From Edaphochlamys debaryana (Eukaryota > Chlorophyta > Chlorophyceae > Chlamydomonadales), in the NCBI GenBank assembly GCA_016858145.1, contig JAEHOE010000096.1, positions 248,001 through 312,000 on the forward strand: a stretch of 64,000 bases of DNA, given 5' to 3'. Positions 1 to 13,063 of this stretch are shown piece after piece; within the stretch, counting starts at the first letter, position 1; every line of letters begins with the position of its first letter. A program made the translations under genes and the position numbers. The notes beneath the pieces are model-generated. The model did no database searches and was not told the origin of the DNA. It saw only the letters and a program-made list of their open reading frames with translations.

Positions 1-77
1 CGCTACCGCGCCATCATCCGGGCCCCCGCCCCCTCACCTCCCTGGCCTCCCTCGAACCCACCCACCCACCCCCGCAG

Positions 78-1427
78 GCGGCCCCCTGGGCAGCGGCAAG
101 CAGTGGATGAGCTGGATCCACCGTGACGACCTGGTGGATCTCATCATGCAGGTACGGACGTACGATTGTTCGTACATGTGTGCCGCACTACCTGCTGCTA
201 CACAGCGGACAGCTGCACGAGACCCACATTTCCATCCCAACACTCCCCGCAATGCCCCCCTCCTTTACCCTCAGTCCTCGCACCCCACTCCGTCACCCCC
301 CTTGCCCGCGATCCCGCTCCCTTCCAACCACCCCTCTTCCCCTCCTGTACCTTCCTTCCCCCCCCAGTCCCTGTCCAACCCCGCCTACGAGGGCGTGTTC
401 AACGCCACCGCCCCCAAGCCCGTGCGCATGAGCGACCTGTGCTCGGCCCTGGGTGGGTTCGGGGGGGAGATGGGGGGGAAACGGAGGGGGGAGGCGGGGG
501 TTGGAGGGCGGACCCGGCTCCCCGAACTCTCGATATCGTGCGCCTGGGTCTGTCTTACCTGGGCCTATCCCCCCTCTTATCTCCATACCTTTCGGGCTCT
601 TTAGTTTCTAACTCGTCAAAGATCACCCCCCATCACCTCCCGCTCAGAGAAACTACCCACATCACCTCCCCTGTCTCCCCCCTCCCCCCTCCCCTCCCCC
701 CCCCTTGTTCAGGCAACATCCTGGGCCGCCCCTCCTGGCTGCCGGTGCCCGAGTTCGCCCTCATGACGCTGCTGGGCGAGGGCGCCAGCGTGGTGCTCGA
801 GGTGAGGCGGTTGGCCGTTGGTGGGCGTTGGTCGTTGGTCGTTGTGGGAGGGTGGTGACTGGTGAAGCGGGCGGGGCACGGCGAGACGAGCAGGGGGTCA
901 TGCGGTTGCGCGCGTGCTACGGGCTTAGCTGAGCCCGTAGCAAGCGCGCAGCCGCGTGGGGGTTAGCTGAGCCCCTCATGTCCTTTGGCCGGTTGTACTG
1001 TATCCTTACCCCTTGCGCTTGCCCCTCTCCCTCCCTTCCCTCCCTGCCCTCCCCCCCCCTCCCCCCCTGTCAGGGCCAGCGCGTGATGCCCACCCGCACG
1101 CAGGTGGGGCGGGGCTGCGGGGTCTGGGCTGTCTGCCTCTCTAGTTGCTCGTTTCCGGCCTAGCTACTTCTATAGGGTCAGCACCGCTCCAGCTCTCCTG
1201 CTGGAGAGGGCAGGCGTAGATCCGGAGCCTACGGTCTTGCGTGCTGGGCCGATGTACTGTGGTGCAGCCAGGGACCCTCACGCACGTCCCCGCAGCCTTG
1301 CACCCGCAACCGCGCTCCTGACCCCACCCCGTGTGTCCCGTGCATCTCTGTACGGCAGGCCGCCGGCTACCGCTTCAAGTACAGCGACATCGGGGACGCC
1401 CTGCGCAACCTGGTGCGCAACAACTGA
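78..1427 (+). CDS. NAD-dependent epimerase-like protein (TIGR01777 / SDR39U1 / GC1 type), 3' part
   Basis: Five exons are seen: 78-151, 368-452, 713-801, 1074-1103 and 1359-1427 (stop TGA 1425-1427). All have GT-AG borders and stay in frame, giving the last 114 residues. The start lies left of the window. Diagnostic segments are SGKQWMSWIHRDDLVDLI, then NPAYEGVFNATAP, then GRPSWLPVPEFALMTLLGE and SVVLEGQRVMPTRTQ, ending in a short F-K-Y-x-D helix. This is the C-terminal half of the atypical short-chain dehydrogenase family TIGR01777 (bacterial YfcH, human SDR39U1, plant GIANT CHLOROPLAST 1). The NAD-binding GxxGxxG end is outside the window, so cofactor use cannot be judged. Plant members act in plastids, but the targeting region is not visible here. 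A TGTAA at 2253-2257 is a possible but distant polyadenylation signal. Confidence 0.9.
902..955. repeat. Near-perfect 25-bp inverted repeat (hairpin) inside an intron
   Basis: The left arm is 902-926 and the right arm 931-955, separated by a 4-nt AGCT loop. By eye the arms differ at three positions, some of which could pair as G-U in RNA. It lies in the 802-1073 intron of the epimerase-like gene. The loop-side motif TTAGCTGAGCCC recurs at 963-974. It could be a small foldback element, a small-RNA precursor or a cloning-resistant palindrome; the sequence alone does not decide. Confidence 0.7.
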
Positions 1428-3790
1428 TAACCGCCAACCGTTGACTGGCGCGGGGGATGCTGCGCATATCCGCCAAGTGTCGGAGGGGAGATGGCTGGCC
1501 ATGGCTCCAGCTTAGTGGGGGCGGTTGCGTATCCGGGAATGGACGCAGAGGAAGTCGAAAGGTCGTATGCAGCATGGAGGGAGGTCGTTGCATTGCTCGC
1601 GACTTGCTGAGACTCGACAGTACATAGCGCATGGGATTTCGCGGCAGCCGTGGTCACTGTTGGGAGCTGCTTTTGTGGGCCGTTTGGCCTTTGTGTCTCG
1701 CGGAGGATGCTCCCGGGGGCTTGCGCCACGCCCCGCTCCAAACCCCGTCCGCCCCCTCCCCTCCGCCCCCCTCTTGGCTCGCTGTCTCTTGCGCATGGGT
1801 CCTCTGAACGCAGAGGCCCATCCTGCGGTGACCCTCCTCGCGCAAACGGGGGGCGCGGGTGACGTGAGATGACGTAACCAAGACCATGACAAATCATGAC
1901 TCAGACTTTCTACGGACACGTGACGTCGGGGAGGGGAGGGTCGTGGGCGGGCGGATGGATGGGCCGGGGTGGCGTGAGTGCTGCGGATGTAGGGGTCGGG
2001 ATGCAGCGACTGACGTGAGCAATCGGACGGAGAAGTGGTGTGGGCCGGAGGCGGCGTTTTGACGAACAGGGGGATCATAGAAGCCGTTTGGTGGAAGCTG
2101 CGACGCGTGTTGCACGGGCGAAGCTGTACCCGGCTGTCCAATGGGCGAGGGCCCCGGGGGTTGAAAGCAAAGCGCAATGCAGCGGAGTGCACCATGCAGC
2201 CCCGGGGGTAAGATCTGAGATGCAGCAACCAGCAAGGGCCTTTGTTCAATACTGTAAGATGGAGCCCAGTCTCGCGCTTGGGGCTTTGGGCTGATGGGCG
2301 CACAGCGTTCATGTCCCACATCGCTCCATGTCTCGACGCAAGGAGCGGCCTGGGCATGGGGCACGATGCGCTTACAACCTTGCCTAGCCCCAGAACGCGC
2401 CGGCCAAGCTCACTGTTTCCTCCTGCTCCAGCTCGCAAATCAGTTCAGGAAAGGCGACTAGGCAACCCCAGCCCCGCAACCCAGCAAGTGCACCCCGCGT
2501 CCAGGCCACGTGCCAAGCCTTCTCAGCAGCCAACAGCGATGATGCCTCAACGAGATCAATCGTGTCGAACCCAGCTAGGCCGCAATCAAGGCCAAGCGTC
2601 GAGGCCACGTCCCTATTGAGCAGCCAACTATATTACCAAGCAGGACCAAGCTCCCTCTATCCAGACAACCACGTCGAACCCAGCCAAATCAACAACGACA
2701 ACGGCGAACTCAGGCACTCAAACTTGGGCCTACCTTACAGCGACAGCGCAGCCCTGCATCCCCGGAAGCAGTTGTACGGGCGTAGGGCGGGGCCCGTGTT
2801 GCGGGCAGCCGGGGATCAGCGGGTACAGCAGGGCTCCGTCGCCCACAGCCCGCCTTGTCCTTGTTCTCTTGTTGCTGGCCCTTACGTTTGCTGTCCTCTT
2901 ATGTTGGATGCAGGGCAGTCTTATATTCCGGTTTATCGACGCATGACCATTGGGACGGCTGCCATCACTGGGGAGCTCAGCGGAGTCCGGATACGCAGCA
3001 AACAGGACGAAGCCTCGCCGCCGCTGCCCCATCACCGACAGCCCGGCCCTCGCCTCCGTGCCTGGCGCCCAGCCCGTCGTCCCCACCCGGCCATCCCTCG
3101 GGCCCCAGCCCTCCCGCCCTCCCGTGCCTGTGCCTGCGGCTCTGCCGCCCTCCCCCGACCGACGCGCTCAGCCAACGCCTCAGGTCCCACCCTCAGCGGC
3201 ACACGCTTCGCACGTCCCTGTCGCGTGGCACGCTCGCACGGCTTCCTCACCGTCGCCAGCCACCAGCTCCAGCCGCAAGGCCAGCGCGTCCAGCCCTCCG
3301 CAGCTCCGTGAACGCAATATCGACCGGTCGGTGCGGCCAGCGTCTACGAGCGCAGCTGCCTCAGACTACGCTACTTCCCACTTCCCACCCACGTGACGCT
3401 CTTCGTCTCCCCGCCGCCGGCTCCCCGCTCCCGCTGATTTCCTCCCGGGCCTCGTATTGCCCTAGGTCCCAAAACTACCTTTCTCCTGCCGCTTCACTCC
3501 TAGACGCACGGGTTTTGGGAACGGGTATCTTCCTGGTGGCATCTTCCGCCTCGTACGTCAGTATGGAGCTCAGTCTTCAAGCAGCGTTCCGCAGCCGGCT
3601 TCTTTCCCCCAGCTCGCATTTGCACACACCGCACTTTAAACGCTCGACTAGCCCCTGTAGCTGACTCGTCGTCTTCGTCTACGCCACCTGCAGGTGCGCG
3701 CTCGCGCATGATGACCGTAGAAGACTGGCACGCTTCACGGCTGGGGGCTTCTTCAAGCGGCTCAGGAAAGTGCTATTCGCGCCTGTCTCC
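1428..3790. other. No gene recognised
   Basis: Open frames here are long only because stop codons are rare in GC-rich DNA. None shows a protein family, a phase-consistent exon chain or a plausible initiation context. The first several hundred bases probably hold the 3' untranslated region of the epimerase-like gene. Confidence 0.5.
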
Positions 3791-3973
3791 CATAGGACCT
3801 GTATCAGCCTGCTCGACGTACCCGGCGCAGCTCTACACCGTCAACAGCAACAGCATGCCGGTTACTCTAGCATAGCCGTTCTCAGCCGCATCCCCGACTA
3901 CATCTTCTGCGCGTACCGCTCCGTGTAGTGCTAGATGGCCTTGTTGCTTGTGTACTGCGCGGGGGCTATGCCC
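3791..3973 (+). repeat. Dispersed 183-bp repeat, copy 1
   Basis: Aligns without gaps to 58089-58271 on the same strand, with 18 mismatches by my count (about 90 % identity). Both copies keep one reading frame open to a shared TAG stop (3926-3928 here). It includes the segment VLSRIPDYIFCAYRSV, whose counterpart in copy 2 reads VLSRIPDYICCAYRSV, and similarity continues about 45 bases past the stop. This fits the 3' end of a mobile-element ORF or a shared gene fragment. No known family was recognised. Confidence 0.8.
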
Positions 3974-5953
3974 GCATCCCCGGAAGCACCCAAGCACTCC
4001 ACTGCACAAACCCACCGTGCCTGGACGCAAGCCGGGGCTCAAAGCCAACGCCCTCACGGACCACAGACGGGCGTCTCGTGTGGAGTCCCCCTCTCTCTCC
4101 ACAATCCAGCCTCTCGCTCGCGACCTTGCTCCGGCACGAACCTCAGACCGCCCTTACCTTCAAACACACGCCCCTCTGTCCACGCACCGCCAAACGCCGC
4201 GTCTTTCCAGCGGCAGGCGGCGCTCCAACTCAGGTTCGCAGTGCACGACAGAGTACGGCAGTGTACTGCAGCGCCAACATGCATGGTGCGTGCAGCGCAG
4301 ATGCACACGTGAGAACCCTCGCCCATCCATAGCCAAACGCTACGGCAGTGCTCCCGCGATCAAGCTAAGTCAAGGCATGAACTAAAACTCTTCTGTCGCT
4401 ATCGCTCTGCAGTTCGTTCACGGCGCAACTCGCTACACCCCATTCCTTCAACTCGGCCGCAAGACGTTCTCGTACGAACGTGCAACCTGCCAAGCCCCAA
4501 TCCTAGCTTCGAGAATTTACTGTACGTGCCTTCATGTACTCGAGGCTACCCTTGCGACAGGGCAGCCTCAACCACGCTCCATGACACCACCAGGGGGTGA
4601 GTGCCTTGACGGGGGTTCGGGCCCCCCACGCAGGCAGAGGCCCAGGGCTCCTCGTCCCGAGGCGCTGGGCGCCCGCTCAGGACCCCACCATGCCCGAGAA
4701 AGCGTTGGCCGCGGTCGACAGACTCTCCCCCGCCGCCGCCACCGCATCCCCCGCCGCCACCACCGCATCCCCCGCCGCCACGACGGCCTCGCTCGCCGCC
4801 GCCACCGCGCCGCCAGCCGCCGCCACGACCGCATCCCCCGCCGCCGCCGCTACCGCCGGAAGCGCCGCCGCCAGGGGATCTTGGGGCATCGTCCCCGGGG
4901 CGGGCGATGAAGGGTCCGAGTGGTGGTGCCAGCTCCAGGGCGCTATGCTCATGCCTGTGGGGAGGAGGAAAGGCGGAGAAAGGGAAGGGGCGGAGGCGGA
5001 AAGGGCGTCAGCGACGGCTATGTAGCGGTGATGAAAATGGAACAATGGTGGGGCAAAAAGAAAGGGAGAGAAGGAAGCCCAAGGGTCACACCTGGGGTTG
5101 CTGCGCAGCTGCGAGCCTAGGCCGGTCGCGTCTCAATTAGTCATCATGGACGACGGGAGTACGGAAGTACGGCATCGCAGCAGCGCTCTCTCCTCTCTCT
5201 CTTGTGAAGGCACGTCTCGCTCTTGCTCTCGGCTCTCGACCGGCATTGACTCGAATGGAGGGTGAGGTACCAAACGCTAACGCTCACAAAACTTAGCCAC
5301 GCGCCCTGAATCAAAATCGCGCGCGGCATTGTAGGAATTACGAAAATGCCACTCCCTGAGGGGTCGACTCCAAAACCTCTCTCCATGTTCTCTCGTTGGC
5401 AGTGAGCAAGGCACACACACGGGCAATGAAGGCTCGCCTTGCTGCCAAAAAACAGGTACTGCCAAACTGGCAACACGAGAGCCCCTACCTACAACCTGTC
5501 TATGACACGCCCTTAGGCGCTCGCACCCACAGGACGAAACGGAGGGGGCGAAGGGAAAATGCCCACAGCACGCCAGCCGGGCTCTTAACGTCAAAACGGC
5601 GCTTTCGTGCAGCGCCTCGCGTCGCCCCTATGCGTGGCGGCTCCTCCTCAAAACCCAAGCATGGCGGCGATACAAAAACGAGGTAGGCGATCGGCCGCCA
5701 AGGCTTGGTGGTATAACGCGCAGACGCCTACTAACACCCATAGGAAAAGCGCCAATGTAACAATTTTGGCTGTTCACTTTTCGCTGAGCTCACACGCACG
5801 CAAAGCACGCACTCAAAAGCTCACGCTCGCCAACCCTCTCCCACCCAACACACCAGCGCGCCTTCGCCATACTCGCTCTCCGGCCCACAAAAGCCGCTCT
5901 CTTCCCTAGCGGAGCCCTGCAGACACCCCCTCCTTCCCCGCGCCCCCGGCCGC
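3974..5953. other. No gene recognised; GCC-rich simple repeat inside
   Basis: No supported exon chain. The stretch 4728-4863 is an imperfect repeat of a CCGCCGCCACC/GCATCC type that would encode poly-Ala on the minus strand. It reads as low-complexity DNA, not as a gene. The part next to 5953 should include the 3' untranslated region of the minus-strand gene that ends at 5954. Confidence 0.5.
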
Positions 5954-8900
5954 CTAGGCGCGCCGGGGCGTGCGGGGCGTGCTGGGCTCAGCCACGATCA
6001 CCGCAGCCGGCAGCATGGCTAGGGAGGTGCCGTTGGGGAGTGCCGCCAGCGCTGCGACCGAACCCGCCCCACTGGCCGCAGCCCAGACGCCCACGGCCCT
6101 CGCCGCCGCGTCCCCCACGCCCCCCACCAGCAGCCTGGGCCCCGCCCCGGCCCCGGGCCCACCCAGGCCCGACTGGGCCCCACCCTTCCGCCGGGCCCCG
6201 CCCCGCGCGCGCCGCGCGCCCGCGCCGTAAACGCCCAGACCGAAACCTCCAGCGCCGCCATTACCGTAACCGAAACCGCCGTAAGCGAAACCGCCATTGC
6301 CGTAACCATAACTGTAACCGCCGCGGCCCAGTTGCAGCAGCGGCATGCCGGTCCTACCCGTGAGCTGCAGGATGCCGGCGGCGAGGCCCAGGGCGGGCCC
6401 AAAGAAGCCCGTGGGCAGCAGTACGTCGAGGACGTAGTCCACCGAGGCCCGGAGCCAGCGCCAGCGGCGGCGGGGGGAGCGGGTGTGCACGTGCGCGACC
6501 ACCCTGTGGCGGGTGGAGGGGGTGTTGCGGGAGGGCGGGTGTGCGGGAAGGGCGTGTGGACGTGCGCGATTGCCGCACCCTCAGGGGGGGCCAAAAGGGA
6601 GGCAAAGGTCAAGGGGGCTGGGGAGGGGCGTGACAACAGCAGCAGGGTGAGTTGTCGGTCAACATTCTCATCCTCGCCGCCCCCCCTCGCCCCCGTTGCT
6701 CACTGCTGCAAGGCAACCTTGGTGGCGTGCAGGGCGGCGGTGGCGATGACCACCCGCAGGGAGAAGAAGATGATGAGGAAGCGGGCGTGCGAGGTGACCA
6801 GGCTGGGGGGATGGGGGAGCGAGTGATGGGGGGGGGGAAGCGCAGTGAGGAAGCTGCCTGCACGTACAGGCTTCTCTGTCAGGTAGCCCACCCACCACCC
6901 GCCGCCCCACACGCGTGTCGCCAAAACACACACGCGCACCCCCCCAGCCCCCTCCGCCCCCCCGCCCGTCCCCACCTCTTGAGCCGCGCCTTGACCAGCT
7001 CCTCGGTCAGGTACACGGGGGCCATGAGCGCGCCTGGGGTGTGTGGACGCATGAGGGTGTGAGAATGGCTGCTTGCTTGACGCTGGCCTTACGTGGGTCT
7101 GCTTTGGACAGCAGTGCAACAGTGAAAAGGCCGTGAGCAAGCTGAGCAAACTCGAGCAACGCTGCTGCTCAGCTGCCTGCTGCTCCTTCTGCCATTGCCA
7201 GTCATGCATACGCAGGCGGCTTGAAGGAACGCCATGTGATAACCCATGTACGGCACCGCGTACGGCACCCGTACGGCACGCACCCGAGCTCATCTCCGCC
7301 GCCACCTGCTCGCTCAGGCGCCGGCCGGAGTCGGAGGACAGAAAGTCCACGAAGTTAGCCTTTGAGGGGGAGGAAGGGGCGGCAGAAAAGAAGGGAGGGT
7401 GTCAGGAATCGCGAGTTGCGTAACGTGCGACACACACAACGACACGCAGCCTGACGCCACCGAAAAGCACACGCACCGTGAGCGTCTTGTTGAGCTCCCT
7501 CAGGCCCCGCACCGGCCCCTCCACGGCCCTCTCTGCGAACGCGTTCAGACCCAACGCGTCGCCCGCCGCCGACAGCGCCGCCGCCGCCGCCGCCGGCGTG
7601 CCGCCGCGCGTCGCCACCAGCTGCGGCGGCGGGGCCTCGGCCGGCTGGATGGCGGTCGGCGGCGCAGCGGCGGCGGAGGCCGGGGCAGGGGTGCCGCCGA
7701 AGCCCGGGAGAGGCCAGGCGGGTGTGGCGGCGGCGGAGGTGGGGGAGCCAGAGGGCGAGGAGGGGGTGGAGGTGGAGGTGGGGGAGGCGTCGGCGTCGGC
7801 GGGGGGCGCGGGGGCGCCGGCGAGCCACGCGAGGGGGTTGGGGCCGCCCAGGGGGTGGGGGTGCAGCGGCGGCAGGGACTGTAGGCGGCTCATGATGTGT
7901 TCCATGGCTGCAGGGGCGGGGGGAGGGAAAGGAAAGGACAGGGAGTGGGGGTCAGGGAGAAAGAAGGGGAGCGGAGAGGAGCTCTTTCCCACATGCGGTT
8001 TTGCCGAGCAAGATGCATGGGGCCAGAGGCTTTCGGCCGGTAGCCGGGGAAGGGGGCGGGGAGCGGCGGGGGCCGCACGGGCGCTGTCCGCAGCTGTCCG
8101 CGCACACCTCAACCTCGACGCACCTGCGGTCAGCAGCGACGGCCCGCCGGGCAGCTGCAGCTCCTCCTCGCCGCTCGCGTCCTTGTCGCTGGGCGCCAGA
8201 GCCTCGAACCAGGGCTCGCCGAGGCGCCAGTCGTAAGTCGCGGCGTCGGGACACGTCGATGCCATTGCGGGCGCATCGCCAGTCGCCGAGGGCGTCTGCG
8301 GCTCGACGGCGGCACCCGCGAGCGGGGTTGGCGCAAGGTTGCGAGCGGGGAGCCACCTCGCGGGGCTCGCCCAGTGCTTGGGGTCGGAGGCGGGGGCCGC
8401 GACGACATCCCGTGCCTCCGTGTCCGTGGATGAGCCGTCGGCGTCGCTGGCGGTCGTCGCGCGGCGGTGCTGCTCGCGGCGAGCCAAGCGGCTGCCCCAA
8501 GGCAGCGGCGCCAGGTCAGCTGCTGGCCCGCTCCGCCTGGGCTGCTTTGGCCGGAGCCGGCTGGCGAGGGCCTTGCCCGTTGGCGGGGGGCATGGGGATG
8601 CCGAGGTCGGCTGCAGCCACTCCAGCGGCACGGGAGCGTGCAGCGGCTCCTCAGCAGGAGCTTCAGGCGGTGCCTGGTAGCTGAAGCCGGGGCCCTGGGC
8701 CGTGATGCTCGCCGTCGCGATGACGCGAGCATTGCGCCGGGGCCCCTTCGTGCCCGGGCGACTCTTGCTGCTCGCTGTCGCTGATGCGACTGAGCCTGCG
8801 CCGCTAGTTGGACTGGCGGATATGCCCGCGCGACGCGGGGCCCGCCCGGTCGGCGCCACGTCCGTTGAGGACTGCTGCACACCTCCCCGCCTTGCCCGTC

Positions 8901-8970
8901 GTAGAGCCCATGCTCCCGCCTTGGCGGCGAGCAGGTGGGCGAAAGCTAGTTGGAGCAGCGGTATTTCCAT
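5954..8970 (-). CDS. Hypothetical protein, 686 aa, Ala/Pro/Gly-rich with hydrophobic segments
   Basis: Six exons in order of translation: 8970-8124, 7907-7477, 7359-7284, 7033-6976, 6802-6704 and 6503-5954. All borders are GT-AG and the sum is exactly 687 codons, so the model is self-consistent. The ATG at 8968-8970 is the first in frame; a second ATG at the start of exon 2 (MEHIMSRL) is an alternative start. Residues 1-425 are low complexity. The best-ordered part, about 400-560, holds FVDFLSSDSGRRLSEQ, a hydrophobic stretch FLIIFFSLRVVIATAAL, and a second one around VDYVLDVLLPTGFFGPALG. These could be membrane segments. The C-terminus has Gly-Tyr-Asn-Gly-Gly-Phe repeats. I do not recognise the family. 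One intron (7034-7283) carries three copies of GTACGGCAC. Confidence 0.6.
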
Positions 8971-11900
8971 CTCACGGGCGGGTCTCAGGCGCCGCGAGCA
9001 AGTTTGGGCGCCAGCATGAGTAACAACAAGCTATCCTGGATGACGATGAAGAAGAACGACGGCCTTTTAGCGACGCCCTGCACCTGATTGCTTTGTAACT
9101 ATAAATGCCCGTGTGTGCTACCTTGGGCAAGTCGTGAGTGGTAGGTGTTGTGCTAGAGTTTGTGTGGAGTTGTGTGCGCTGGGGAATAGAGGCGGCATTG
9201 TCCAAGGCCGGTGAGTGCTGACGCCGTGTGGAAAGCGTGTCTGACGTCACTCGGACGTACTCCCCGCTGCCCCGCCCGCATCCCCGCCCTTCGCAAACCT
9301 CTCGGCCCCGTCAGCCGTCTTTATGCCGCCTGTCGAATCACGAAGTCGAGCTGGGGGTGACCCTTGGTCACCGGAGCGTGTCACCTTACTCAGTGCGGCC
9401 CCAGAGGCCGCCAAAGTTCGTGCAGCTGGTTCCTAGCCACGTACGAGGGCCACAGCCATGGGGCGGGGCGAACGGAGCACGCGGGGTGTGCCGACCTCGG
9501 TGCATGCACGAGGACACTTTAGGCCATGCGCAGGGACCCACATCGCGCAAAGCATTCATGGAATACACATGTGTTTGGCGGAAGTCGTTGCACGACCGCG
9601 AGTGCGTCGCGCTCAATGTGATGTTGGCGAGATCATATACGCTCCATACGCTCTGTACCGCTTCATCGAGCCATTTGCCCGTTGCTACCTTACGCCGGGG
9701 CCGGCGTGCTTGCACGCGACTGCCACGAACCCACCCCGCATCCCCGCGGGTCCTCCGTGATTGATCGAGCTAGAAGCGGCATCACTAAGACCAGATCATT
9801 CATGGTTGCCTGCATCATGGCTGTTGTTTCGCCGCACGGGGACGGGGGCGAGGCCCATGAGAAGGAGTACCATGGACCTGGCCTGACCGGAAATCTGTTC
9901 CTCGCCTCGTCCTTAGTCATGTACCCCTCCTCCTTACACGTTTGCCAACCTTCGCATATGCGCATATCACTTGCACGTTCAGTCTCGTTCCGGGTGCGGC
10001 CCAGACCTGCCCGGACAGGCGCGAGCGCGCTCGAGCGGAGGAGAGTCAGGAGGTGTCAGCAACCACCCGATGACTAAATGGTCCCCCCAGGAAAGCCTGA
10101 CCTGCCAAGCCCACCAACAAGGCGAGCCCCTTGCCAGACGCAAGCCAGGCAAGCACCACACCAGGACAGCGGAAAGCCTGACCTGGCAAGCCCACCAGGG
10201 GAAAGCCCGCGCAAACACGCGCAACCAGACAAGGCCAGAGCCTGACCAGACCAGACCAGACGGCCGCGTGTGTGCCCCCCGCCGCGTGCCCCCCGCTGGC
10301 TGCTGCCACCCTCGCAGTCCCCGCCCCCCGATGGCGGCTTCGGCGGAGGGGTGGCGTCGGCTAGAGCTCCGTATACAGATGCTGCCCAAGTAGCCCAACT
10401 GACCCCACTGGCGCAGCTGCCCCAAGTGCCGCAACCCGACCGCCTGGTGGCAGGGGGCTTGAAGGGCGGCTACAGAGCGGGGCGGCGGAGGGGTACGTGG
10501 AGAACAGCAAGCGTAGGTCGCTTGGTCGGAGGTGCAGCAGTGAGAGAGGCAAGGCAAGTCGCCTCTCGCCTGCGAGGGGGGAGGGGGCGGCAGCGGTGGG
10601 AGGGAGGACGGGCGAAGCGGGAGCAGGGGTCAGGGGCGGGGCACCAGGTGCAGGCGGGGCGCCCAGGGCGACTAGGGAGAGCGGTGGTGGAGGGTTAATC
10701 ACAAAGCGCAATGCAGCACAGGCAAGGAGGGCAGGCTCGGGTCCAGGACCCCAGTCACCTCACGGCCGTGGCAAAGCATTGAGGCGAGGTAGGTTGCCAA
10801 ATAGGCGCGTGCTCACGTAGGCAGTGACGGGCGAAGCACCGGAACAGAGCCCTTGTCAGCCCTTGTCACCCCTGTCAGAAACCTCGCTCGATGGCGCGTG
10901 CCAGCGGCCAGTGGGACAACTCAGGCAGCAGAGCCACGCGCACACCCTGGAGCCGCCGGCGGAGCGTAGACAGTCTATCACAGGGCGATGGGGGCGGGGC
11001 GAAGCAAGAAGCGGGCAAGGAGCCCGGAGATGAGCAGCCGGTACTGCGCTGCGGGTGCGATGGGTGCGCGCGTACGGCAGGGGCAGGGCAGTTGCATGAC
11101 CCGGGTGGGATTGGCTGATGACCAGCGTCCCCACCCACCTGGGAAGGTTGGACTTTGGTCCAAGCGGGTGTGCGTGGGCGGGATTTCACTGCATCCACGG
11201 ATCACGGATCACGGCCACGGACCCCAGTGGTTAGGAGTGCGTGTGGATGCGGGGGATCAGACGGGGGCATGGGGTGAGGGCAAGCGGGTGCCCCCCCAGC
11301 CGTGAGGGTGTCATGCTGCTGCATGCTGCCAGCAGGCAAGGTTTCAGAAAAGGAGTGCCAGGCAAGCGAGTGTGCGAGGGCACGGCCCGGGGAACCAGTT
11401 GCCAGTCAGCAAGGGTGTGTAGGGGGGCCCGGCGACCAAGTAGCCTCCAGTGCAGCCGCCGCCGCCATCCGCCGCCACCGCAGGAGGGGCAGGGGGGGGA
11501 CGCGAGGGCGTGTGCACCCCCAGGGGACGGGTGAAGGAAAGGGAGGTGGGGTTGCAATCACCGCTCCTGGCGAGGTTGGCAGCGGCGGGGGCGGAGGTGG
11601 CTGTGCAGGGGGAAAGGGAAATGGGAATGGCAGGGAGGGGAGTTCGGTACACTTGCGAGGGCTGGACATTTATGCCGTTGGATTTACCCTACCGGCCACT
11701 GAACCCAGCCCACCTGTTATTGAACCTAGCCGTACAACCAATGACATGCCCAGCCCACTTGTCACTGCATCCAGCCGCACCATTTTCCGGGGGCACAGGG
11801 GCATCGGAGGTTCCGGCCCGGCAGATGGTGGCTCCTCGCGCGCCCCCGGCAGATGCACTCGGGTGAGTGAGCCCCGCTGCTGGGCCGACGCAGGAGCCGT

Positions 11901-13063
11901 CGGCGCCGCCACACGTGGACACGCCTGGTTTGTCACTGGAGCCCCGAATTGAATTGCCTTAATAGTGCAAGCGCGGATACACTGGGTAGACCGGGCCTGG
12001 GTGAGAAGCCTGCCCCCTCAACCTGCGACTGGGTGGGCAAGTGGTGGACGGCGCGGAGTGGGCCCCGGCCCCGCCGCCTCTCCTTCCTGTGACGGCAGCT
12101 GTTGCTGCCTGGTCCTCGCTGCATATCGTGCCGATATTGCGGGGGACTGCGACCCAGGCGGGAACCGGGCGACAGCCCCTCATCCACACGCACCTTCCTT
12201 GCGGGCTGAGCCGTCGCCGTCAGGCTCTTCGGGCGGCGAAGCCCCCCGAGATTACCCCGTGTCGGCGTGCCTTTCACGCCTAGCCCGCGATGCCAGAAGT
12301 TTTACTTTCTCTACCCGTATCGCTTGAGGACTCGAACATTGGATCCCCGGGGGGGGGACCACGGGGCTCAGCCCTTTTCCTGCCTTTGGGCAGCCACCCT
12401 TGTCATCCAACCCTCCTCCGCCGCTGTGTCGCCCTGTGTGCCGCCCGGGGGCCGCTTGCCTCTCGAGAGGCCCCTGGCCTGACTGCTGGCTACTTCGGGT
12501 GGGTGATGTTTGGAACGTGCCGCAGCTAAAGACAAGTTGGTATGGAGGCGTTGAGGCAGAATGGGGAGGGGGAGGGAGAACTCCTCGGCGGCAGGACCGC
12601 ACCGTGAAAGCGGCTTGCGGCTGGCCTAACGTACCGCCTTTCTGACCTCTCTCTGGCAGAACTTGTGTACGGTCAGCTGTGCGCCAAGGAGAGAGCTTTT
12701 GCCTGTGCCTATGCCTTTCGCGAGGTCGCAGTCACTGGGGCCGGCACGGACCTTGCATTACACGCATGGCTGCAGCCAAAAGGTCCTGCAGGGCTTATCT
12801 CCTGCAAGCTTTGACTACGATGTATGATCTGTGCTGAATTAGGCCGGGCATTAGGCCGCGTTTGGGCTGTTCAGGCACACCCAACCGATGCGATTTGCCA
12901 CGAGCGCCGCGCCAGTTTTCGCCGCTTACACACACAGACTAGCAGTGTTAAAGTAGTCTGAAACAGCGATAACCCCCCTAGCAATGCTGCTATCATAGCC
13001 ACGTTGCGAGAACTGGCGCCCCCAGCGCATCCGCCCCGAGGGGGACTTGGAGGGGCACAGGAC
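8971..13063. other. Long intergenic stretch, no gene recognised
   Basis: No exon chain or family could be supported on either strand. It must hold the 5' regions of the minus-strand gene starting at 8970 and of the SBP gene starting at 13064. A 27-bp motif beginning GGAAAGCCTGACCTG occurs at 10090-10116 and again at 10171-10197. Upstream non-coding exons of the SBP gene could lie around 12650-12850, but I cannot place them. Confidence 0.5.

Noticed and set aside
1512..2438. 308-codon minus-strand ORF
   Set aside because: No family similarity, no splice context, and residue content typical of random GC-rich frames.
4728..4863. Alanine-rich coding region
   Set aside because: Simple GCC-type repeat with no exon borders or conserved neighbours.
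5954..8970. Relation of the 686-aa protein to plant PHLOEM PROTEIN 2-LIKE A10
   Set aside because: Only a loose resemblance of a helical and hydrophobic pattern; no shared motif could be shown without a profile search.
9094..9108. TGTAA followed by TATAAAT on the plus strand as a polyadenylation signal or TATA box
   Set aside because: No plus-strand gene ends or begins nearby, and the adjacent gene is on the minus strand.
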